Assembly (NCBI GenBank): GCA_002254335.1
Contig: NIVA01000138.1
Coordinates: 1 to 15,932 of the forward strand
Direction: 5' to 3'
DNA length: 15,932 nt
From: Bacteroidetes bacterium 4572_114
Lineage (GTDB): Bacteria > Bacteroidota > Bacteroidia > Bacteroidales > 4484-276
Shown: positions 1 through 6,623 of the stretch, piece after piece
How the letters are laid out: every line of letters starts with the position of its first letter
Numbering within the stretch: the stretch's first letter is position 1
The notes under the pieces: generated by a model
The model's database searches: none
The model's input: only the letters and a program-made list of their open reading frames with translations
What the model was told of the DNA's origin: nothing
Made by a program: the position numbers and the translations under genes

Positions 1-168
1 GAACGTGCTGTTTCAGTCCACCTCGAACGTAATTATTACAAAAACCTTAACGCTTATTATGCAAATATCAGGAAATTGGGCCTTGAATATATTGATTTAG
101 ATTATTCTAAAGCGCTTGATTTTTTATTGATGACAATTAAAGGTTTGAGAAAAGACGAAGTAGTGTAG
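1..168 (+). CDS. 3' end of an unrecognised gene (partial)
   Basis: An open frame runs from the first base of the window to a TAG at 166-168 and gives 55 residues, beginning ERAVSVHLER and ending GLRKDEVV. The fragment is rich in Lys, Tyr and Leu, looks helical, and has no membrane segment. The start lies upstream of the window. I do not recognise a family from this tail alone. A nested palindromic element begins 15 bp after the stop (184-396) and probably forms the 3' boundary of the transcript. The coding call rests only on the clean open frame and plausible composition. Confidence 0.55.
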   Translation, partial: ERAVSVHLERNYYKNLNAYYANIRKLGLEYIDLDYSKALDFLLMTIKGLRKDEVV

Positions 169-183
169 TTGATAAAAATCTAA

Positions 184-396
184 CCTGATTAATTCATAAA
201 TTTTTGAAAATCACGGTTATTTTGTTTGTTATTAGTAAATTACAGATAATGTGTCAAAAAATAAAATTTTCAAAAATTTCCGAGTGCATTTATTTTAATG
301 CATCTGCTTCGTTGCGAAACCTTTGAAATATTAGTATATGTCGTCAGGTTTCGACGCCTTGCATCTACATCAAACTAAACGCATGAATTAATCAGG
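184..396. repeat. Nested palindromic intergenic element (E1)
   Basis: The outer arms 184-197 and 383-396 are a perfect 14-bp inverted repeat (CCTGATTAATTCAT and its complement). The next 14 bases of the left arm, 198-211, pair perfectly with 266-279. Two further small hairpins lie inside: TGCATT/AATGCA at 285-290 and 297-302, and CGAAACCT/AGGTTTCG at 315-322 and 346-353. Folded as RNA or extruded DNA this would be a multi-branched structure of about 213 bp. It fills nearly the whole gap between two genes. There is no ORF inside. It could be a MITE-like element or a bidirectional terminator. Confidence 0.7.
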
Positions 397-409
397 CTAA
401 AAAAGAAAA

Positions 410-925
410 ATGACCATCAGGGAACTATTACTGAGTGAGATTTCGAAAAGGCATACCGGCGAAATTGCGAAAATGGCAAAAGAAAACCCTCTGATATTTG
501 AGGAACTTTGGTCTATCGCAGTTAGTGATGAACTGCCCGTTAACTGGCGGGCGGCCTGGGCCATAAAGGGGGTTTGGGAGAAAAACCCGGAGCTGATAAC
601 GCCCCACCTGGGAAGAATGAGAAAGGCACTTGCCGATATTAATCAGCATGGTGTAAAACGCGAATTCCTGAAAATGATCTCGGAAAACCCTTTACCAGAT
701 GATGAAGGTGAATTGGGGATTTTGTTGAAATACTGCTTCGACTGGCTTGCAAACCCGCTGGAGCCTATTGCCGTCCGCTTGCATTCGATGGATATCTTGT
801 ATAAGATAAGCAAACAAATCCCGGAAATTATCCCCGAACTTAAAACAACAATTGAAGTGGCCATGCAAGAAGGCTCGGCAGGGACGGTGAATAAAGGTAG
901 GAAAATGCTTAAAGCCCTTTGTTAG
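410..925 (+). CDS. Small alpha-helical, HEAT-repeat-like hypothetical protein
   Basis: This 171-residue protein has no signal peptide and no membrane segment and should be cytoplasmic. Its sequence alternates amphipathic helices with short turns. The stretches VNWRAAWAIKGV (about residues 44-55), a second helical pair around 70-95, and AVRLHSMDILYKIS (about 121-134) resemble the helix-turn-helix spacing of HEAT or armadillo-type repeats, in which a conserved Arg or Asp follows the first helix. Such small proteins are common in Bacteroidota and often carry vague names. The likely role is protein binding; no catalytic motif is visible. The ATG follows an A-rich stretch (AAAAAAGAAAA), which is normal for this phylum. 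The gene stands alone between two palindromic elements. The HEAT assignment is inference from the helical pattern. Confidence 0.75.
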   Translation: MTIRELLLSEISKRHTGEIAKMAKENPLIFEELWSIAVSDELPVNWRAAWAIKGVWEKNPELITPHLGRMRKALADINQHGVKREFLKMISENPLPDDEGELGILLKYCFDWLANPLEPIAVRLHSMDILYKISKQIPEIIPELKTTIEVAMQEGSAGTVNKGRKMLKALC

Positions 926-1003
926 GTGGTGGAGCTTTGAGGAGATTGGGCATAGGGGCAGTTCGAATCACACAATATACAGATACCTGACAGCTTTACA
1001 GAC

Positions 1004-1188
1004 TGACCCATTAATGTGTCCGGTCTAAAAACGAAGTTTTTGAAAATTAGCGAAATTTTGTTGTTTTCAACCAAATGATTAGAAAATAATTAAAAAATAT
1101 ATTAGCGCATCCATCCATACGGACTTGCTTTGCTTCGTACGGACAAGTTTCGCGGCAAAATATGGCTTTTTAGACCTGACCCATTAAT
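1004..1188. repeat. Palindromic dispersed element between convergent genes (E2)
   Basis: GGTCTAAAAA at 1022-1031 pairs with TTTTTAGACC at 1167-1176. TGACCCATTAAT occurs in direct orientation at both ends, 1004-1015 and 1177-1188. The segment at 1010-1031 differs at one base from 10922-10943, so this element and the one upstream of the transporter (E3) belong to one dispersed family. The right end runs into the stop codon of the hydrolase gene. Inside there is a region with CATACGGAC and CGTACGGAC motifs and no ORF. The remaining gap between the helical protein and the hydrolase (926-1003) shows nothing else I can name. Confidence 0.65.
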
Positions 1189-1958
1189 CAAATCTCAATA
1201 ATTTTACCCGTACCATTCCGTATAAAATCTGATTGGTAGGCTTCCCTGAACATTTTCATGGCAAGTTTTCCGGTGCAGTGTGAAGGGGCTACTTTTTTTA
1301 CACCAAGGAACTTAAACCTTTCAATCATCTCCGAAGCATCATCAGGGGTTGCTTCCTGCATGTGAAACCCTCCCATGACAAGGAAGACATCCTTCCGGAA
1401 ATTCTCCCTGACCTGTAAGATCATCCTGTCAATTCCCGGGTGGCCGCACCCCGAAATTATTACCAACCCCTTTTTGGTATCAATCACCAGTGCTTGTTCC
1501 TTTATTTGAAAGCCCATTTCCCCAGAAAGGTAAATGTCTTCCACAATACGTTTGCAATCACTCCCAACACATGGTTTGCCACCGGAACCCTTAATCCTGT
1601 TTTCATATTCACCTTTTAGGGATGTGGGTAAAAACACCCGGATGCCAGGGTTCATTTTAACGATTTTAATTACATTACCGGTATGGTCGCCATGATGGTG
1701 CGAAAGGATGATGGAATGAATAGACTTTATATCTATACCAAGAACTTTTAAATTGTGAAAAAGGATATCTTCACGATTGCCCGTATCAAATAATATGGTA
1801 TCGTTACGATGAATTATGAGGCAGGCGAAACCCCCGTCAACCCTGGTTTGGGTGTTTACCTGATAGTCATCGTACAGGGTAATTATTTCAACTTTTTCCG
1901 GCTGCGAAACAAGCAATTTGCCGAAAAACAATAATAATATAATTGAATATACTCTCAT
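1188..1958 (-). CDS. Exported metallo-beta-lactamase-fold hydrolase, COG1237 type
   Basis: The product is a metal-dependent hydrolase of the metallo-beta-lactamase superfamily. Reading from the ATG at 1958 gives 256 residues with a hydrophobic N-terminal export signal (MRVYSIILLLFFGKLLVSQ). An in-frame ATG at 2003 would add 15 residues that spoil the signal, so I prefer 1958. Visible metal ligands are the HxHxDH motif (His87, His89, Asp91, His92 in LSHHHGDHTG), His173 in SGCGHPGI, His199 in GGFHM and His227 in APSHCTG. The combination of GCGHPGI, GGFHM and APSHCTG is characteristic of COG1237, the group that includes dihydropteroate-like phosphate synthases of methanopterin biosynthesis. A secreted bacterial member is unlikely to do that reaction, and its substrate is unknown. 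It is transcribed convergently to the helical protein and divergently from the exosortase. The 1959-2231 gap shows no motif I trust. Confidence 0.88.
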   Translation of the reverse strand: MRVYSIILLLFFGKLLVSQPEKVEIITLYDDYQVNTQTRVDGGFACLIIHRNDTILFDTGNREDILFHNLKVLGIDIKSIHSIILSHHHGDHTGNVIKIVKMNPGIRVFLPTSLKGEYENRIKGSGGKPCVGSDCKRIVEDIYLSGEMGFQIKEQALVIDTKKGLVIISGCGHPGIDRMILQVRENFRKDVFLVMGGFHMQEATPDDASEMIERFKFLGVKKVAPSHCTGKLAMKMFREAYQSDFIRNGTGKIIEI

Positions 1959-2231
1959 GGTTGTTGTTATCAAAACAAAATCGTTTAGCATCAATTGTGC
2001 CAATAGTTATTAGACGTTAACCATCAACATCATGTTACACATATTGTTTAAAATGAATTTGAATAGTTTTCGTTTTCGTACACCCATGTCCATTATCGGA
2101 CGCTGCTAAAATTAATTATCTTGTTTTTTAGCCTTTCATATTACCTTTTGCCATCAAGGAACATCGAAAAACCCCGACATACCCAATAAAATTTATTTGG
2201 TATTTTCGCCATTCATCCAAAAAAAGAATTG

Positions 2232-2840
2232 ATGAATAAATCAGCTAAAAGTATTATAACAGAAATAAAACAATTTGTTAAAAAACATAACCTGGACAGC
2301 CTGGCCGATGTTGCCCTGTTCCTACTCATTACATTGGCCATCCATTATTTATGGCACTATTGGGCCAAACATTTGCATTATGTGCCTTTAAATGAATTTA
2401 TGTCGGATGCACAAAAATGGATGGCCAACGGGGTTTTCAGGCAGGGCATCTGGTTTGTACAAAATGTGTTGGGCATCGAGCTTAGGATAGTTCAGGAAAG
2501 CAATGCAATGTATTTTAACAACGACACTTACATGTTCATCAACAGGAGTTGTTCGGGCCTAAAACAGATAATGCAGTTTGTGGTGCTTATGATGGTTTTC
2601 CCCGGCCCGTGGAAACGGAAACTTTGGTTTATCCCGCTGGGTGCGGTCATCGTTCATTTCATAAACCTTTTCAGGGTCATCGGGCTTTCTGTTGTGCTGG
2701 TCACAAAACCAATTTATTGGAGCTTCAGCCACGATTATATTTTTAAGCCCCTGTTTTATTTGGTGATTTTTTTATTGTGGGTATGGTGGGTTGACAAAGT
2801 GTCGAAAAAAAAGAAAGCAAAAATAGAAAAGGCAACCTAA
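2232..2840 (+). CDS. Exosortase/archaeosortase-family membrane transpeptidase
   Basis: This integral membrane cysteine protease/transpeptidase probably processes C-terminal sorting tags at the inner membrane. From the ATG at 2232 it has 202 residues; a TTG one codon earlier is less likely. Hydrophobic segments lie at about residues 24-42, 112-124, 131-158 and 171-187. The family triad is visible: Cys107 in NRSCSGLKQ, Arg148 in NLFRVIGLS and His167 in FSHDY. The C-terminus is Lys-rich and cytoplasmic. At about 200 residues it is a short form of the kind seen in Bacteroidota. No partner operon and no gene with a clear tripartite sorting tag (motif, membrane helix, basic tail) ends inside the window, so its substrates must be elsewhere. 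The giant surface protein at 12639 runs off the window, so its C-terminus cannot be tested. The assignment to the superfamily is strong; the subtype is unknown. Confidence 0.9.
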   Translation: MNKSAKSIITEIKQFVKKHNLDSLADVALFLLITLAIHYLWHYWAKHLHYVPLNEFMSDAQKWMANGVFRQGIWFVQNVLGIELRIVQESNAMYFNNDTYMFINRSCSGLKQIMQFVVLMMVFPGPWKRKLWFIPLGAVIVHFINLFRVIGLSVVLVTKPIYWSFSHDYIFKPLFYLVIFLLWVWWVDKVSKKKKAKIEKAT

Positions 2841-2897
2841 AAAGATCCAACCACCGATGGTGAGTTTATTCCATGTAAGGACAATTGTTCCTGAGAA

Positions 2898-2977
2898 GTC
2901 ATAAATAACAGGTCATTAATTGTCATTAACTTCGTGTCATTTACTTCGCGTCATTTGTTTCACATCATTTGCCATTC
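2898..2977. repeat. 14-bp tandem repeat carrying GTCATTT
   Basis: GTCATT-type motifs start at 2898, 2912, 2922, 2936, 2950 and 2964. The last four are exactly 14 bp apart, with unit GTCATTTACTTCGC and progressive decay to the right (GTCATTTGTTTCAC, then ATCATTTGCCATTC). The array lies immediately downstream of the exosortase stop and faces the inverted 11-bp array at 3007-3112. No ORF of credible composition covers it. Confidence 0.75.
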
Positions 2978-3006
2978 GGACATCATATCCTTAGTCGTCA
3001 GTTTTT

Positions 3007-3112
3007 AAATGACCATCAAATGACCATTGAATGACTTTTAAATGACCATGAACAACTATCAAATGACCATTAAATGACTTCTAAATGACTACCAAAATGA
3101 CCATCAAATTAC
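3007..3112. repeat. 11-bp tandem repeat carrying AAATGAC
   Basis: AAATGAC or a one-base variant starts at 3007, 3018, 3029, 3040, 3061, 3072, 3083, 3095 and 3106. Steps are 11, 11, 11, 21, 11, 11, 12 and 11, and the unit at 3051 is degenerate. The typical unit is AAATGACCATC. The core is the reverse complement of the GTCATTT core in the neighbouring 14-bp array. It sits between the convergent 3' ends of the exosortase and the coiled-coil protein. The 11-bp step keeps the copies close to the same face of the helix. Confidence 0.75.
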
Positions 3113-3147
3113 TGCTCAAAGATTCATCCAAACAAAATTATTTCGAC

Positions 3148-4062
3148 CTATTTCAATTCGAAAAAACTCTCGCCAATACGCGAATCATCAGTATAAAGTA
3201 CTACATGGTACCGCCCTGTCATGGCATTTTCATCAGAATTCCCTTTGTTCCAATATACGCACATGTCAATGGTTTCGCCCTTGTAATCTACCTCCCTTTT
3301 CATCGAATACTGCATGACAGTACCTTCAAATTCAAAAGAATATTCATCGGTATTGTTTATGGCCAGGATCACATTATCGGGGCGGGCAATCCTTAGATAG
3401 ATATTTTTCTTTCCGTGCCCGACAAGGGAATTTTCCCCCAGGGTAAAACACACCCTCACCCTGTCGGTGCGGTTGGCCTTGTCCGTCTCCTTTTGCCGTG
3501 TGCCACGTTGCCTGATGCCGGTAGCAATAATATTGTAGGCACGCAAAACAGCAGCCTGGTCCACAATCCCTATCAACTCTTCCTTCTCCTCTACAAGCCC
3601 CAAGTTTTTCTCTTTTTCCGAACGATAGTTTGCGCGGATACGTTTGTTTTCCTCTTTTAATGTCTGGTTTACCGTATGAAGCGAATCCATCTGCCTCACA
3701 TATCCCTGGGCGGCAACTTGCAGACGGCCAAGCTTTTTCTTTATCTTATAATAATCCCACTTGTAGTTAAGCAGTTGCTTTATCTCTTTTGCATCGGCAA
3801 TAATGATGCTGTCCCTGGCCAAAAGTGAATCCGAAAGTTGGCCATATTCGGTTTTAACCTGGTTGTGCTGATCCATTAGTAAATCAAGCTCGGCCTGTAA
3901 CTCAACTTTAATTTGCTCTTTTTCGCTGACAAGCCCTTCAACCTGCGACTTTTTATCTAAGTAAAGGTAACTAACCACAATGAGCAAAATAAACAAAACA
4001 ATCGACAAGATAATGAAGATGACAAATTTGCTATTTTTCTTTTTTTCAGGCTGTTCCGACAT
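3148..4062 (-). CDS. Membrane-anchored coiled-coil protein of unknown function
   Basis: This 304-residue protein has a short basic N-terminus (MSEQPEKKKNSK), one membrane helix at about residues 13-35, then a long charged heptad-like segment at about 38-165 that should form a coiled coil. A compact C-terminal domain follows from about residue 195, with predicted beta-strands such as RVRVCFTLGEN, NIYLRIARP and GRYHVVLYTDD. With the basic N-terminus inside, the coiled coil and the beta domain face the periplasm. I recognise the architecture as recurrent in Bacteroidota but know no assigned function; a structural envelope role is inference. Its 3' end faces the repeat arrays. A good phylum-type promoter lies about 70 bp upstream of the start. 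It is not part of a visible operon. Confidence 0.85.
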   Translation of the reverse strand: MSEQPEKKKNSKFVIFIILSIVLFILLIVVSYLYLDKKSQVEGLVSEKEQIKVELQAELDLLMDQHNQVKTEYGQLSDSLLARDSIIIADAKEIKQLLNYKWDYYKIKKKLGRLQVAAQGYVRQMDSLHTVNQTLKEENKRIRANYRSEKEKNLGLVEEKEELIGIVDQAAVLRAYNIIATGIRQRGTRQKETDKANRTDRVRVCFTLGENSLVGHGKKNIYLRIARPDNVILAINNTDEYSFEFEGTVMQYSMKREVDYKGETIDMCVYWNKGNSDENAMTGRYHVVLYTDDSRIGESFFELK

Positions 4063-4136
4063 AATAATTAACGATTTTGGTACAATGTTTAAACGTGAAT
4101 ATTTTTGGTGTCTGACTTTTTTTTAAAAAGAATTTG

Positions 4137-4166
4137 CAAAAGTAGATATTGTTTCCAACTGGCAAA
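4137..4166 (-). promoter_or_regulatory. Bacteroidota-type promoter for the coiled-coil gene
   Basis: Reading the minus strand, TTTG (4166-4163) is followed after 18 bp by TACTTTTG (4144-4137). This matches the primary sigma factor consensus of Bacteroidota, TTTG at -33 and TAnnTTTG at -7. The start codon at 4062 lies about 70 bp downstream, leaving a leader that contains an A/T-rich tract. It is the best promoter match in the window. Confidence 0.65.
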
Positions 4167-4207
4167 GGTTAAAAATCGGGCATTTTATTTTTAATTCAGA
4201 TTTTTTT

Positions 4208-4278
4208 GGGCGGCTGAACCAGGCCTGCCCGTCCGAAGCTTGCGAAGGCGGGCATTCCGTTTGTAGTTGTTTCATGCC
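4208..4278. repeat. 42-bp dispersed repeat carrying an inserted REP-like hairpin
   Basis: The flanks 4208-4224 (GGGCGGCTGAACC plus AGGC) and 4254-4278 (ending TTGTAGTTGTTTCATGCC) match, in inverted orientation and almost without interruption, the segment at 11352-11393. Between them, at 4225-4253, is a 29-bp imperfect palindrome with arms TGCCCGTCCGAAGC and GCGAAGGCGGGCA. That palindrome is the reverse complement, apart from the loop, of the hairpin at 11288-11316. So this copy of the repeat is filled and the 11-kb copy is empty. It lies between the coiled-coil gene promoter and the broken dipeptidase gene. Confidence 0.7.
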
Positions 4279-4294
4279 CCCATTTTTCATTCTA

Positions 4295-4389
4295 ACGTTT
4301 CCATGTCCTGCGGACGATGGAAAGTTTCATTGCAGTGTTTTTCCCTGATTTTCCAATCCCGTACGTGCGGGACCAGGACTTGGAAACGT
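4295..4389. repeat. Long inverted repeat downstream of the broken dipeptidase gene
   Basis: The arms 4295-4310 (ACGTTTCCATGTCCTG) and 4374-4389 pair at 15 of 16 positions. A second small hairpin, CCCGTACGTGCGGG, lies inside near 4358-4371. The element ends 14 bp from the stop codon of the minus-strand dipeptidase gene (4403), so it could act as its terminator. The layout (outer arms about 90-210 bp apart with a small inner palindrome) is like E1, E2, E3 and E4, but the sequence is different. Confidence 0.55.
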
Positions 4390-4402
4390 CAAATTGTTGA
4401 TG

Positions 4403-5868
4403 CTAATAAGGAAGGTCTCCCTGGTGCTTGCCCTTGTCCCATTCAGGGATTTTGTACTTATTGGGATATAGCCGGTTAATTTCATCTTTCCACCCTGCGG
4501 GGTAACCGGCAGCTTTTATTTTACCAGTTTCATCTTTCACATAACCATCGTTGTATTTTGTTATCAGTGCTTCGCCCAGGGCCAGCCACTGTTGATGGAC
4601 TTCTTCGCCAAGCCCATTAGAGTATTCGGTCAGCATCTTCTTCCGTTTTTTGGTTGAGAGTTTTACTGCAACCTCTGCAATAGAATCCTGCTGGGCAATA
4701 ATTTTTGCTTCCAGGTCAGATTGAACTTTTTGAATATCCTTGATCATGTATGAGTATTTCAGGTTGGCAAAGTTGGACACAAAATTAAAGGCCCACCACA
4801 TCGACCCCCTGGAGAATTTTTTAATATCCCCAATTGTGAAAGGCTCTGGAATGGAGGTGGCGCACACATAAATCGGGACATAGCATGTAAAATAAGTGTC
4901 GTCCACACCAAACCAGCAAATGCCACCAACATCATCGGGCAACCACGAACGCATCTGGCCGATAAACGAAAATGCCGTGTTGTAGGTCGATATTGGTCTT
5001 TCCCACGAATATCTGTTGTCTTTGTCATCGTCCCAATATAATGGCCGCCATCTGTTTGGTGTACCAAAAGGCCCGGCAGCCAACTTTTTGGTCATATCAA
5101 ACGGTGTCCCTTCGTAATGGTCTCTCACCAGGGCCATCACATCCTCAATCCCCAGCTTTTCATCCGGCTTGACCCAAAGTGGATAACGAACAGCACCCTC
5201 CACACCACGGCAATAATCTGATGACAGTTCCAACGATGGCACTGACCTTCTGAAAATGCTCCAAACACGCGACTCACAATACTTCAGGCGGTCGGGCGAA
5301 GGTGGGTTGTAGGCTTCATTAAAGCGAAATGGTTTTCCTGAACCGGGATCGTAATATCCTCTTTCTACGGCAAAATTGATCACGTTATCGGAATAGAGGC
5401 AGTTCTCCGGGTCATCCAATGGGAACTCCCCAATGCGGGCCATGTTTGCGTGTGCCGAAATATTGCCATCGGGGATTTTCATGGCAACCCACACAGCACC
5501 TTCGCCCCCGTTGCCTGTACCGATCATTTCTTCCAAAGTTCCTCCCTGCCCGTGAATGTAGTTTCGCCAACAGCAAGCTGGTGCTCGTTCATCTGAAAAC
5601 CTATCACGGCATAAGTGTGCGGCACCTGGTGGATTTTTCCTTCCACACCATCCCTCCCGCCCGGAAATGTTAACGAATCCAAAGGGTCGTGATCTTGCGC
5701 AGGAGTGTTGTTCAACCTGTAAAGCCATTCGCCATCGTTGGTATAAACCAAAAAAGCCGAACCATCTTTGGATGCACCCTTTGTGACCAGGAGGTTGGTG
5801 CAGGGATGTACGGAGATTGAAATTAACCCAAAAAATATTGTTAGAAACAGAACTCTTTTCATTTTCAT
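4403..5868 (-). pseudogene. Broken secreted C69 (dipeptidase A family) peptidase
   Basis: The N-terminal part begins at 5868 with a signal peptide (MKMKRVLFLTIFFGLISISV) followed by CTNLLVTKGASKDGS; Cys23 would be the N-terminal nucleophile of this Ntn-hydrolase family after processing. It reads through GETTFTGREEL and stops at 5524. The rest is in another frame, from about 5550 to the stop at 4403, starting EMIGTGNGGEGAVWVAMKIPDG. It carries family segments PLWVKPDEKLG, RWRPLYWDDD and FIGQMRSWLPDD. Compared with the intact paralog at 9151-10887, about 58 residues between GREEL and the EMIG segment are absent, and the reading frame also changes. A deletion of about 175 bp (length 1 modulo 3) explains both. 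A longer apparent frame reaching 5938 is out-of-frame translation of the N-terminal region. The product is almost certainly inactive unless the deletion is an assembly error. Confidence 0.85.
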
Positions 5869-5928
5869 AATTCAAATAGTATTTATGTCTGTCTGCCTGA
5901 CCCTGACAGGTTCTGCGAACTCTGTCAG

Positions 5929-6015
5929 GTCTGCCCAAAACCTGTCAGAGTTAATAAATTAATGTGTTCTAAAACAAGCAACCTTTTATTATTATTCAAC
6001 TCTGTCAAGACCTCT
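5929..6015. repeat. Left copy of the repeat flanking the ATPase/nuclease pair
   Basis: This copy shares with 8056-8161 the ordered blocks CCCAAAACCTGTCAGAGTT, AATTAAT-type spacer, AAAACAAGCAAC and CAACTCTGTCAAG, in the same orientation. The right copy has about 19 additional bases. Just before it, 5898-5930 carries paired CTGACAGG/CCTGTCAG cores. It is a direct repeat with palindromic subunits and no ORF, and it lies between the broken dipeptidase gene and the 3' end of the nuclease gene. Confidence 0.75.
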
Positions 6016-6029
6016 CACGATATCAGATC

Positions 6030-6623
6030 TTAGATGTTCAATTTAATTCTTTTTTCACTAATAATAGTAGCAGTATTAGTGCCCCTTATTAAAATTTTAT
6101 GGTCTTTAAAAATATCTTCAATAGACAAATCGCCTTTAAAAATTGTACTGTTAAAATCCTCAATAAGGTTTGGAAAAGAAACGATTGCATGTACTTTTTT
6201 ATTAGCCGCAATAATCCCATTGTTTCTAAAATACTTAACCGTTTCAATAATTTGATCCGTCATCCCGTTTGGATAATTATGTGTTTCGGCAAAAGCTGCT
6301 TTAAGATCGTTTGCATATTTGGTTTCAACAAATAAAATCCAATCATTTTCATTGCAACTGTCAGGAAAAAGCACACATTCACATTGTTTATTTTGTACAC
6401 CTGTGCTAATTGGCAATGCGTTGTCTTTAAATCCATCAAAACAAATTGTTACTTTATTTTGGTTTGATAAATATACATATTTAATATCCGGGGGTTCGTT
6501 TTCAAGTAATACAACCTCACCAATATTATGGTTTTTATAGTCGCTTATATATAAATCAGGTGCGGAATGTATTGTTAAATTCGGCATATGTAATGGTAAT
6601 ACTGATGCTATTCTTGTTTTCAT
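6030..6623 (-). CDS. Candidate PD-(D/E)xK nuclease coupled to the AAA ATPase
   Basis: This 197-residue protein has no signal peptide or membrane helix. I do not recognise a named family. A plausible restriction-endonuclease-fold active site is visible: Pro87-Asp88, then 11 residues, then Glu100-Thr-Lys102, set in hydrophobic strands (ECVLFPDS and WILFVETKYA). This is the PD-x(n)-(D/E)xK pattern in the expected strand context. A helix follows (NDLKAAFAET), then a Lys-rich segment and a strand, VHAIVSFPN. The ATG overlaps the stop of the upstream ATPase gene by 4 bp (ATGA), so the two are translationally coupled and probably act as one complex. The likely role is an effector controlled by the ATPase in phage or plasmid defence; this is inference from architecture. 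The gene is clearly more AT-rich than the neighbouring dipeptidase genes, suggesting horizontal acquisition. Without the ATPase it could be inactive or unregulated. Confidence 0.7.
   Translation of the reverse strand: MKTRIASVLPLHMPNLTIHSAPDLYISDYKNHNIGEVVLLENEPPDIKYVYLSNQNKVTICFDGFKDNALPISTGVQNKQCECVLFPDSCNENDWILFVETKYANDLKAAFAETHNYPNGMTDQIIETVKYFRNNGIIAANKKVHAIVSFPNLIEDFNSTIFKGDLSIEDIFKDHKILIRGTNTATIISEKRIKLNI

Noticed and set aside
925..980. tRNA-like T-loop (GTTCGAATC at about 961-969)
   Set aside because: The flanking bases do not form a T-stem, and there is no acceptor, D or anticodon arm at the right distance.
2845..2865. Terminator CCACCGATGGTG after the exosortase gene
   Set aside because: The stem is only 4-5 bp and no T-run follows.
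3007..3112. CRISPR-like array
   Set aside because: Units are 11 bp with no unique spacers; it is a short-period tandem repeat.
3085..3660. Plus-strand frames at 3085-3396 and 3415-3660
   Set aside because: Both are mainly antisense to the well-supported coiled-coil gene, and the first begins inside the 11-bp repeat array.
5550..5938. N-terminal extension of the long minus-strand frame (beginning MGRPDRVRR)
   Set aside because: It is out-of-frame translation of the true dipeptidase N-terminus, which is in another frame with signal peptide and catalytic Cys starting at 5868.
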